A stretch of 64,000 nt of DNA, from the NCBI RefSeq assembly GCF_001640805.2, contig NC_066835.1:10172130-10236129 (forward strand), read 5' to 3'. The notes beneath the pieces are model-generated. The model was not told the DNA's origin, did no database searches, and was given only the letters and a program-made list of their open reading frames with translations. This document shows positions 12,325-23,642 of the stretch, one piece after another. A program made the position numbers and the translations under genes. How positions within the stretch are numbered: the first letter of the stretch is position 1; every line of letters begins with the position of its first letter. This DNA comes from Lates calcarifer. Its lineage: Eukaryota > Chordata > Actinopteri > Centropomidae.

Positions 12325-15269
12325 TTTTATTTTCCATCACAAGGGAACAGCCCATTTGCTTGTGCATTAAAAGCACAGTTAACATGTGGATTTTGGTAAG
12401 GTAAAAAAATCTCTGTCCCACTAAAAATTAGAAAAAAAAGTCATCTAATTCTTAGGTTTTATTGAAACCCAGAGCAATTTTAGTGTTTTTGGCTTTTTTT
12501 TAAGGGTCTGTAGAGGTTCTTGATTCATTGGTCCGAGATCTACTAAGCCTATCACTGTCCTTTATGATAATCTGCATTTGGACCAACTCAGCAGCTGCAG
12601 AGCTTATGATTGAGATCTCTCTCATTTGATGGATTTGAAGAACATGAGTCGAGCAGATCTGAAGAACAGCATCAGCCAGTGTTTGACCTGGTGCCATAGG
12701 CAGCAGGATCAGATGAAACAGTTCAAGTAAAGAGCGCCATCTAGTGACTGCAAAAAATACATCCCATTTAATCACACTTCACGTAGGTGGAATGGCTTAC
12801 CACTTAAATGGAAATAACAATCAAACCCAAGCTGGTTGCAGAACTGAACTGATACAAAGGGATAGTGGCCTCAAATAGCTTTGTGGTTAAATCCCTCTGG
12901 AGCCAATTGTGCCCCAAGCTGAGAAGCAAAATTGTGTCCTGCTCTTTGTTCTTAATCATCCATGCATTGTCTTCTCTACTCTCCTGCAATATAAGTTTAC
13001 AAATAAAATACCTCTTTTTTTATTAGACTTTAGCTCAGGGTCCTCTCATCTGTCTGGATGAAGGGTTTATATCTTGAGCTGAAAAACACATGTAAGATGG
13101 TGCATCACTTTGCAAAATTCTGGTTTCTGTTTACTACTAATGAATACCAGTTTATTTGAGAAAGTCATTTAACCTCTAAAATTTGCAGCACAGAGCTGAC
13201 ATGGATGCAGAGTTTGTCAATGGACTAATAAAGTGCTGCACCTACACAACAATGACATAAAGAATGCCAGTCTTAGCCTCGTACTTCTCTACGACTCCAT
13301 TCAATTACAGCTCTATTCACATCTGAACTGACTTAACTGTTGGGCCAATGATTTCATTAGCTGGGTGTCCTTTGTGCTTGATGTTCATTTAGTCTGTTCG
13401 TGCAATAAATCATAGCGAATAGAGGTCACATTGTGGGACCAGGCTCCTTTAATTTAATGGAGATGGATTCTGGCTCACACTCCTACCTCCCCTTAGCTTA
13501 TTAGCTCCCCATAGAGCAGAAGACACAGTGACCTTCAGCCATAAGGACTGAACATGGTTATCAATTAGTGATTCTGATAGTGAAGGTTAGGCCTCTTTTA
13601 CAACCTAGGTCACAACATGAGTGAATGGCCTATTATTACATATAGCAGTCTCATTCATTGAACCACAAATTGATCGGCGAGAGCATCCATCAGAGATGCA
13701 TCATTATGCACACAGTACTGGTTAATATTTTACATTTATGCCTCAGAGAGGCTGGCAAGTCTGCAGTCTGTTTTGGACGTGGGTGTATACGTAAGTGGTT
13801 CAGACTGAGACACACAGGGGGATAGAGAAAGACAGTGACAAACAAAAGGTTCTGGACAAACAATCAAGAAAGCATATGTGATTTTTATGGCCGAAAGGAC
13901 ATGACAGATATGGGACAACATGTAAAAAAACAACAAAAAAAACAAAGACATCTTTTCACCTTGTAAGAAGAGTTATACAGTGTATGGTGAACAGTCAGGT
14001 AAGACAGGTGGCACTCCCCTTTTGATTCTGTGCCAGAGACTGCCACTGTGCATGTGTGCGAGAGACATCTCAATCAATCTGAGCTTGTGGTGCTTTATGT
14101 GGGACAGTCTGCAATATGCTGTGTATGCAGTGTCCAGCTGAAGAATAAATGTAACTTATAGCCATAAAAATGTCAGAACATTTAACATTTGTGTCTTAAC
14201 AAACAACAACCACAGTTAAAGCTCATAAAATAACATCAGAAGATATTATTTATTTAGAATTTAACACTCAGCTATTCTGCCTCTTCGGGAGCGTGTGGTT
14301 TGATCAACAGCTTCTGGGAAAAATAAGAAAACAACCCAGCAACTGCCATCAGATGCCGATTACCACATTCTGAAATTGTAATTGGGCAGAAGTATGTGAC
14401 ATCACTCCTTTCCAACTAAGCCCCGCCCACCTCAAACTCAAGCTTAGATAAAACCGAAACAGAAATCTCTCAGTTAAAAATTTCAAAACCAGTTTAACAA
14501 AAAACATTTTGTGTTTATGTAGCACCCTGTTGTTCACAGTTGAAAGCTGATTCATAAAATATGTTTTCAGGGCCTTTAAATAGTAACTTGATGTGGTGAT
14601 TTTATGTTTTTTCTAGATCAGTAAATAATTAAGAAATGGATTATTGGGCAAGGGTAGTAGGGTTATACTTGAGAGCATAATTTTAATGTGCAAGAGCTTA
14701 CGTAAAGGAAGTTAACAAATAATATAAGCCCTTCATAAAACTTTAAATTTGACAGAACTAAATCTCCAGTTACTACAGTATTGCAAGCACTGCTACAAAG
14801 TTGAGTCATCCTAGGATGCTTGTAAGGTCTAACTGTAAACATTTTAGATGCTCTGTACCTCTGTCATGGATCTGTTGATTGGTTTCAACTTGTGATCGCT
14901 GTTTGTCATTGTTGCTGTAGCTTTTTGGAGTGCTGTTAATTGTCTCATGACATATCAGAGTGCCGTTTGACAGATCTGTCATCTGTGGCTGACAAATTCT
15001 GTTAATTGGCATCTCAGTTTTGAAGCAGTGTTTACTCTGAAGACGTTTTGACATTTAACAGCAGCTGTGTATAATAAAATTAACTCTTGCTTAATTCCAT
15101 TCAGTTCAGTTCCTGGTGTTGTGCGTGACATTAGTGACACCTTTTCCTACTGTGATGAGTCAAAATGTCTGCTGTGAAAAAAAAAGGCTCATGGGATGTA
15201 GTTTATGAGGGTGTGTGGGTTTGAAAGCAATGAAAAAGGCTTACTTAAGCTTTAACCTAACCTAAAGTT

Positions 15270-15320
15270 TGTGTGTGGTGTGTGTGTGTGTGGTGTGTGT
15301 GTGTGTGTGTGTGTGTGTGT
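15270..15320. repeat. GT dinucleotide microsatellite
   Basis: An interrupted GT tract, the longest pure run being at its 3' end. Confidence 0.95.
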
Positions 15321-18300
15321 CTGCCCACTCCAAAGTAAGAATTATGATTGTTTAGCTCAGTGTGCTGAGCTGCGTTCTCCCTGCATGCTAATTGTAGATG
15401 GAAAAAAATCTGTTCATTGAGGATGAGGTTCTCTTAAATGTTTGCCAACCAAGGCTGAATGTGTGTGTATGCTTGTCTTTTTGTTGTAGTGTGTACGTTG
15501 GATGGCCATATCAAGGTTGCAGGACAAAGCACCAGCCTCTTGTTTATGCAGCTGAGGTCGACCCAAAGCAGAATGTATCATCAGCATGACAGAGCGAGGT
15601 AAGAGGAAGAGGAGATGAGCAGGAGGAGTAGGAGAGAGAGACAGAGTGGGGATCGTCGGGGGGTGGGGGGTGGGGTGTCTATGTGCCAATCAGCCCACTC
15701 AGCAGTCAGTCCTCGCCAGCCAGGGGGCCCAATGGGAGTGTCTAAAAGACACACACACACAAATACACACACATCCACCTCCTCACTTTTCTCCAGTCTC
15801 TCATCCAGCACCAGACTCCCCAGGCCTGTCCCTCCGTCGTCCAGGCAACACATCGCATTCAGTCCAGTGAGCATCTAACTTGTTTGTTTCGTGTTAGATT
15901 CACAATGGGAGGGGATTGGGTGGCAAGAAAGAGATGGCGAGAGAGAGAGAGAGAGTGGGGTGGGGGACAGAAAAGGGTGAGAGAGGAAAAACGAGAGGAG
16001 AGGAGGGTGGCATGTAAACGAAGCTCCTCTGCCAGAAACGGGTGCAAAGTTCTGAGCGCCAGGCAGAACGCCAGGCCTGCTCCTTTGAAACAGGAGCTGT
16101 TCAGAATGAGCACAACTGTCAAATTGCTATAATTGGTTCCTTCTTAAATGAGCGTGACAGCTGCTGATGGTTTCTTCCAGCAAGGTTTTGTGATAAAGAA
16201 TCCTTTTCTTTCTCGCTCTTTCTCTTTTGGGACGTCATTTGGGTGGCAAACGCCCGAAGGATTGGTAGACTGGAAGAGTGAGTCGTTCATACATCAGCCT
16301 CATTTGTAAGGAAACAGTGTAATATTTGTAATTAGAAGCAAGACAGATAATCATCATAGGGAATTATCACGCAGCTGCCAAAGATAGAAGTGCATGTCTA
16401 GACTTTAAATAATTATAGTATTTGCTGTTCCTTAGTCTTCAAAGTAACTGCCACATCAGGCAAATAAGTATCTGCTCTTATCTGACAGTCTTTATTTCAC
16501 TCTGCTGTATTTACATCATAGATAGGTTTAGCTGTGAAATGCAGCGTGATGGAAGTTCTTTTTCCAGGATAGTTGGTAATACAAATGGATTGTGTCAGCA
16601 AGGTCAAACCAATCAGTGGTTAAGTGCAGTGGAAGAGAGATTTTCAATCACAGAGTAAACACAGAAACACAATTCCCTCCATTCCAGCTGTGAGCACAAA
16701 CACACACACACACGCATGTAGGTAAACAGAAACATAACCCACATCAGACGCTATCAATCCAGCTGTCTGAATAACAGCCAGGCGGCCTGGGGACCCACTG
16801 ATGGGGCCCCTGTTGAGCTCGGGGGGGCCCCTCGTTTCCCTCTGTTTGCTCCTGATAACACTGCTGGAATTGTTCCTCAGCCGCCCCTCACATTAATCAA
16901 AAAGCTGTGGGACAATAGAATTGTTCAGAGCTGGTCCGCACAGTGGTGCTTTCATGGCCACTGGCCTCATAAAAAAACATCCTCGGCCCAACCACCTGCA
17001 AATAATGTTTATCGTGAGCGGCCGCTGCACCAAAAGTCCTGCTCCCAAATGAGCGACTGGCAACTGCTGGTGGATGACAGAGGATTTTTAATATCTTCTT
17101 TTCCCGTACAGGTTGTAAGAGCCGCCACACCGCAGCCTCTTATCAGGTTTAGATTTTAGAAGTTCCTCAAACTGTCTTACACCTTTGTTTACCACTTCTT
17201 TTAGAGCCTTTGTGCTTTATTTCCATCAGGTTCAAGTCTTTTCTGCTAGGCTGGAAGTACTGTGAGGTGAATCTTTTCATGACGGCGGTGATAAACTAAA
17301 AATGTGTTGATAATGGAACGGAAAATTGCATCTGGATAGTAAATTAAAAGAAAAACCTTACTTTCACCCTCCAGATCTCTTGTAACCTGAGCACATTAAA
17401 TTCACATTTCACTGATATATTGCAATCGTTATCTCTTTCAGTGGAAAAGCAGGCTCTGTTGAAAACACATTATCCCAGGCAGTCAGGAAATGCAGCAATT
17501 CATCACTTTAGTCTTTGTCATCTTAACCCATTTTAAAGCTCTGCCCCTTTAAGGAACACCCTCGTAATTGGCCTCACATCATTCGTGAGTGATACTGACA
17601 GGGTGTCAACATTAATGCATTCCCTGTCGCATCTGCTGTGATTTCCCTTCATTGAATGTACATCACGGCCCCTTTCCAAACCAAGCAAAAGGAGTAGTGT
17701 GTGTGCGATGTGAGAAAAAACTGCTTGATTCATGTCCACCCTGCGGGGGACCTCTTTACCCTTTAAAGTTTTGTGTGAATTCAAAATGAATGAATAAACT
17801 ATAATGACGGCATGCCGGTGGGAAGCTGGGAGCTGAAAGTGAACACCTGTCACTGTCAGCAGTCTGCAGCTCCCTGCCACTGACTGGCTGATGCACAGAA
17901 GGTCACCTTGTGTCTGTGGGACCTGAGCAGGGGGACTGGCAGCTGATAACTCAGCACTGGACTATACTCCCACTGAGGATAGAGAGGGGCAACACTTATC
18001 ATAACTGGCCCCTATCTGCTGTCAACTGGAGATTCATTTCTCATCTTCTGAAGCTTGTATCATTCTCTCTTGTCCTCTGTTTCCCCTCTTCTATCCTGCC
18101 TTTCTATCTCCGTCCCTCTCATGTTTGCTACCTCAGGAACTCGTGGTCTGTTTTTTACACATAATTCTCTTCGGCTCAGGCACTTTTTATAGCAGTGGCT
18201 TTTCTCCTCACTCCGTATCTGTCTTCTTCTCTGTTTCTTGAGGTTTTAATTACTTTTGCCTGTTTCTCTGTAACACACACAATTTCCTTGTTTTGATCTC

Positions 18301-18498
18301 TTCCATTTCTTCTTCCTCCTAGACTCTCCCTGCCTGCCTTTGAGCCCTAACTTTCCATTTGTCTTTTTTGTATGTCTTATTTCTCCAGCATCACTTAGAG
18401 AAATGTTGATGTCACTTTCATTGAATGTCTTTCCTTTCTCTCTCTCTCTCTTTATCTGCCTGTCTGCCTCTTTCTACCTTTGCACAGTCACACACAGC

Positions 18499-18549
18499 GT
18501 GCGCTTCTGTGTATGTGTGTAGGAAGTACACACATACACAGAAGCGCAC
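18499..18549. repeat. Perfect inverted repeat: 23-bp stem, 5-nt loop
   Basis: Positions 18,499-18,521 and 18,527-18,549 are exact reverse complements, separated by GGAAG. The outer 8 bp (GTGCGCTT) are non-repetitive and the inner part is TG/CA-rich. It could fold as a cruciform or RNA hairpin. No known miRNA was recognised in it. Confidence 0.95.
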
Positions 18550-21500
18550 ACTCCTCCCAAACCCGCACACCACAAGCCCTTGAGGTGGAAAAGTGGTGCT
18601 CACAGGAGCTGACATGGGGACAAACCCATTCCGGCAGAGCAGATGTGAGGGGAATATTTTCCGCGAATCCCATCTCTTGCCATCAGTTGATGCCATTCTG
18701 TTGTGAATATGACATCCAAGACAAACTTTGATTTTTGTATTTACTTTGCATGAATTGCTTCAGCCTGGGAAATGAAGTTCAAGTCTATTTATTTTCTCCG
18801 CAAAGAGACATCCTTTGAAAAGCTGGCACGATTTTTAATCCACTCACCATAACTAAAGGCAGCATGGAATTGATTTCACCTCAGGTGTCAACACAGCGAT
18901 GAAATACAGGATTTCATCAAAATCACAAGCTAATTCCCCCCCAAACTACAGGCCATCAGCCCAGTGAGGCTTAGCATATGTTGACATATGCATTATCAAA
19001 GACACACTCCAACAGCTTACAAGTGCTTCCAGGGGCATCACAAAATGTTTGCCTGTTCCCTGGAACACGGCTCGGTGAGTTTACAGGAAATCTGTGATCT
19101 GAATCTGTCCATCAACTCAATGAACCTTTCAAGGGCATCCCCCAGTGCAATGACCCACACACACACACAAACACGCAGACATGGACGTACAACCACACAT
19201 GGATATACAGGTACAATATGTGCATAAGGTAGACAGACTTGTGTAAATACTCAATGAGAAGGGGCTTAAAATTTGAAGGAACTAAATCCCCATCACACTG
19301 GATGAAGGTAGATCATATAAGGTTGCATGTCATTTAGCATTTATTAACTCCTCTATAACACAGCCAAACTGGCAATTCAGCTTGTGTTTAGCGTATGTAA
19401 TCATAATTTCCATGACTGTTCTTCTTTGCTTATTTACGCAGGTAAAACTTGGTGATTTTCTTCCTTTTGTGAGGAAGTTATTGCTTTGAAAACTCACATC
19501 AAAGTGTGCTGAGTGCTTTCAAAAGCTGACAAATGCTGGCATTCAACCTCACACAACCTCTTTATGTAAGTATTTATAATTCTCCTCAAGTTAGTATAGA
19601 ACCTGCTTCTATTATGTTTTTTTCTTTCTTTATTTTGTCTGTCCCTGTTACGTGGGAAAGATCTATACAGCACAACTGAAGATGGCTCTCATTGTAATGC
19701 TGGTAATGGTTGTTTTGTGTGCTGACTCTGCAGAGGGTGAAAATGTCTCTTATTCATTCTTGTTTTCAAACTGCTTATTTCATTTCAGAGTGACTGGGAG
19801 CGTATCCTTGCATGCTGGGGGATTTTTTCAGTCTGTGTTTTCTCTGCAATGGGTAAACAGACTTGCATAAAAAAACTTACATGAATATAGGGAGAACAAA
19901 AAGCAGAATCGGTGCGTGGGGAGCAGGGATTTTTTTTATTATTATTTTTTATTGACACACCATGCCACACAACTGGCATACTTAATATTTGAATGCCTGT
20001 TTTCTGGGCATCTACAACCTCAGTGACCTCCACCACCAAATTATCAAACACTGTTCACAACTTTCTGGGTGAACAGTTGGGCAAAGTTTTTGTTTCTATT
20101 GACTGATGTGTCAGTGTCACTCGCCATGTCTGAAACTCAGTGAAAAGTGGCAGCTGTCTCTGCAGTGCCGCCTCGCTCAGTTTTAATAAATCAGCCCCAG
20201 TCACTCTGTTCTCCCTCTCTATCCTCTGCCTCTCTGGCTTCGTCCCTTTCACTACTTATCTAAAAGGCTGCTGCCTTTCCCTACTCGCCACTCTCTATCT
20301 CTGCTTTGCCATTCTCTTTCCTTCCCTTTACTTTCTCTTTTCTGCTAGCCTGTTTTTATCTCTCCCAGCTGCCAATCTCTCCGTCCCTCTTCTACCATCT
20401 CTAACTCCCCCACTTTTAATACTTAGCTTCCTCTTCCCTCTCTTTCACTCTCTCCCCTCCCCGGTCTCTCTTTAGAGCCTCTTATCATTGCTAAGTTGCT
20501 CAAAAAGAGCCTTCCTCTGTCATCTCCCCTGGGAGTGCTGGTATAATAAGGCAGTTCTAAAACCTCAGGGTCCTCGGATGGAGTCAGGTACTTGTGGCTT
20601 CCTCACTTTTCGCAAAGTGATGGCAGAGTTATGGTATAATTGACGGAGAAGGACCTCTCTAACACACTCTTCCCCTTTTCTTCAGCATGTTTTCTGTTGC
20701 CCATAGCCTCTCCCCCTTTTACCATCTGGCCCTTTGTAATAGGCATCAAAACACAAAATACATTATGACCTTGTGTGTGAATGGATCTACAGTCACTGAA
20801 TATAGACTGAGGAATTGATTACGCTGCCATGCACTCCATCTCATAAATGTGCCTGATGCATATTGGCAATCCTTTATCACAGTGAGCGAGCCTGACTTTA
20901 TGAGGCCTTGGTGTCCACTCTTTGTCTTTGACTACATTTAATATGTTGTAATTGACTACGAGCATCCAGCCATATTATCATTCATTCCTGTCTATACCTG
21001 CATTTCAGCACCAATGACAGCACATAAATAATAGTTGATTAGCCTGGAAGTGCAGTGGAACTGATGGCCACGAGATGTGAAATAACTCCTTCTCTCATCT
21101 TATCGTACCCTCTGTAATTTTATTTCCTCACAATGCCGACTCTATTTCACCACATGTCATCATCAAACAAATGTCAGTCTTTTAACTTGGTGGCATGACA
21201 TTCAGCCCAGGGTGTCTGCCGTGTCATGCGATGCACATTTATCCAACCTAACACAAAGTGACAAGACACTTGTAACAAGAGGGTTTCACTCTTGGCTCCC
21301 CTCCCACTCCCTAACCTGCCTTCAGTCTCTCTTCTTCCTCCACTCTGTGAACTGAATAAATTCCTTGACTTGATATTGTTGCCGTAGCATTTCCATATCA
21401 ACTAGGGTGTGTGTGTGTGTGGGGGGGGGGGTTTAAACCGCAGCAGCGAGGGGGATAGCTCTTTCTCTCTCTCAATCTGTAACTGCTGATTGCAGACACA

Positions 21501-21718
21501 AAGTGCACTGGTGTGGAAAAATATGCGGCACAGCAAATCCTTGTTAAGACCCAGCAATCTGTTGGATCTCAGAGTGTCCTGCTCACTTCTCTGGGTTTAA
21601 GACACAGATGTTTCATTTAGCTAATTACTATATAAAAAAACTACTGTCACTGTATTATCATTTAATTAAATAATTCCACAGTTTTTAGTTGGATGAAAAG
21701 ACTGATAATTCTCATGTC
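18550..21718. other. Intergenic DNA without recognised genes
   Basis: Pyrimidine-rich blocks occur near 20,200-20,470 and a short G run at 21,421-21,430. Complex-looking sequence from about 20.5 to 21.2 kb may be conserved non-coding DNA. No gene was recognised. Confidence 0.55.
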
Positions 21719-21985
21719 GGTATCGTATTAGAAACTAGCGCCAGCCGCTGGTTAGCTTAGCTTAGACCAGCTCTGTTCAAAGGTAATAAAATCCATACAA
21801 CCAGCACCTCTAAAGGTCACATATTGACATGTTATAGCTTGTTTGTAAAACCTAAGACGATAGATATTACCCTAATTTCTGTGTGGTATTAGAAGCTACT
21901 GCAAGCAGCTGGTTAGCTTAGCTTAGCATAAAGATTTAAAGAGGTACCCTGGCTCTGTCTGAAGGTAACAAGAAACCAAGAAATA
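21719..21985. repeat. Fish dispersed repeat, two partial copies in direct orientation
   Basis: The block starting GTATTAGAA and ending GCTGGTTAGCTTAGCTTAG occurs at about 21,726-21,766 and again, diverged, at about 21,886-21,926. Each is followed by a CTCTGT(C)..AAGGTAA segment. The GGTTAGCTTAGCTTAGC core followed by CCAGCACCTCTAAAGGTCAC is a motif I recall as very common in percomorph genomes, from a non-autonomous interspersed repeat of uncertain class. Confidence 0.65.
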
Positions 21986-23530
21986 TTCCAGGCCATTGTC
22001 ACAAGAGTGGTATTTATCTTCTTATCCAACTGCAATCAAGAAATAAAAAGTATTTTTGTAAAATGTTCAAATGTTCAAAATTTTAGTCTTCAAACCAAAA
22101 ACGGACTTCTGAAATTCTTTCCATGAAAAATTCCAACTGTAACCATCCAAGAAAAGTGGAAGATTAAACTCTGAACTGAAAAAAGTTACCCTGAAGTGGT
22201 TTCGGTTAAGCTAACCGAGAAAAGATGTACTTCAATGATAACATGCTGTTTCAGAGTTATTTCATTTTAAGTCCACCATAAGATCAGGTCAGGGAATATT
22301 CAAGGAGGTATGTCACAAAAGTATTGTGGCAGCACTCTGAGCTGTATAATGGTAAATAAATAATATTGCTTCTTAGACGTCTGCACCAACATGAGGTAAA
22401 CACAGCCAGCCTATATCAGCTCACACAGCATTCAGCACACAGCCTCCTTTCAATCCCTCTAGTAAACAGTCCGGGTAGGGGGAGATTGAAAACAGCAAGC
22501 ATCCGCACCCAGATTTACATTCCAATCAAGTGACACCCCTGTCAGAAAATGGCTTCATTTTCTCTTCTCTAAAGCACACACACACACTCACACACACTCC
22601 ATTATTGCAGAGATCCACATGTTCAAAACAACCACACCTGATGTGCAGAAACACACAGCCACTTCTCCTCACCCCACTGTCCTTCCCTCTGTCCTCTTCA
22701 TGCACATAGTGATCTCTGACTGGGCCTGAGTTGTGTTTGAGTGACAATGCAGGGTGAACGGTCACATCTGGTGGAAGGAGGCATTGTACTGCATCTCTGT
22801 CCTCTGTACTCCCTCCTTCTTATTGAGATAAGAACAAAGACAGAAGCTATCTCGTGTGACTCTTTTAACCTCTTTGTCTGTGTTGTTCATTTGCAACCTG
22901 GGGGGAAGATGAGGAAGCATTTTAGGGGGCTTAGACAGCCAGCGCGTGCCTCCCCAGCACCTGCCTGCCTCCCCCATAGGTAAATCACTGTTGACCTTGT
23001 CAGGAGCTATTGCTTCATGATGATGTTTGCTCCCTGGGAAAGTCAGAAGTGCTGCTTCATTTGATGCAAGACAAGGTTCATTTAAAAGTCATTTGGCTTG
23101 CCGTGTGTTTATGGTTTCAAAAGAATAATAATCTGCAATGGTGCTAACTTTGCTTTAAATGTCACAGTGCAAATGTTACCAGGGAGGTATTCTCTGAGGA
23201 CTGCAGCTAATATGCTTGATAAGACATGACCTGAAACAAGTACTGAATCTAAACTGAGGACACCAAGCGTAGCCTAATATATCCCAAAACAAATTACCTT
23301 TGAATCCTGCTGTTATCATTACAAATACAATAGGAGTAATGTTTTCTCTAAAGTACTTTATTGCCTTTAAACTGTGAGAGAGGACAGTATATTGATTTTG
23401 AAAACTACACTGAAAATGTCAGTGACGAGGCACAAGCTTGGTTGTAAAGTGAGGAGCAGGGTCAGCAGGTCCGCAGTTGGTAGGATCCATCTGTTCTGGG
23501 AGCTCAGTTCATCAGCGGGCGGGCAGACAG
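21986..23530. other. Intergenic DNA upstream of the miR-187 hairpin in + coordinates
   Basis: No protein gene recognised. A CA tract lies near 22,575-22,597. Confidence 0.55.
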
Positions 23531-23539
23531 ACCGGCAGA

Positions 23540-23642
23540 GGGGCAGACAGGCAGCTCCACTGGCTGCAACACAAGACACGAGCGGGGAGGAGAGGCAGGA
23601 CCCATGTCCTGTGTTGCAGCCCTTGGCCCAGCCAACAGGTCA
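23540..23642 (-). ncRNA. mir187: miR-187 precursor hairpin
   Basis: On the minus strand, 23,581-23,562 reads TCGTGTCTTGTGTTGCAGCC, identical to the miR-187-3p I recall. The 5p arm, 23,621-23,601, reads GGCTGCAACACAGGACATGG and closely matches miR-187-5p. The two arms pair almost continuously: 12 perfect base pairs GGCTGCAACACA with TGTGTTGCAGCC, then G-U and Watson-Crick pairs. They enclose a loop of about 19 nt. Precursor ends are approximate. miR-187 is a vertebrate microRNA, and in human it lies between GALNT1 and C18orf21, transcribed opposite to C18orf21; the same relation to C18orf21 is seen here. The pri-miRNA promoter would lie at higher coordinates, and the CpG-rich block at 28.8-30.3 kb is a candidate. 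Confidence 0.95.
23562..23581 (-). ncRNA. mir187: Mature miR-187-3p
   Basis: A 20-nt exact match to the conserved mature sequence. The human form continues GG where this genome has AG, a 3'-end difference outside the seed. The seed, positions 2-8, is CGTGTCT. Confidence 0.93.

Larger units (their letters stand above)
10435..18490. other. Intergenic DNA without recognised genes
   Basis: I see no coding exon with family similarity. Contents: a CpG-bearing patch with a TCTCGCGA octamer at 12,133-12,140; an AATG x6 microsatellite at 12,301-12,324; a GCGCCATCTAGTGAC string near 12,735 typical of fish dispersed repeats; a GT microsatellite at 15,270-15,320; purine-rich GA tracts near 15,600-16,010; short CA tracts. 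Segments around 13.2-13.7 kb and 16.7-17.9 kb have mixed, non-repetitive composition and could be conserved non-coding sequence, which cannot be tested here. Confidence 0.6.
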
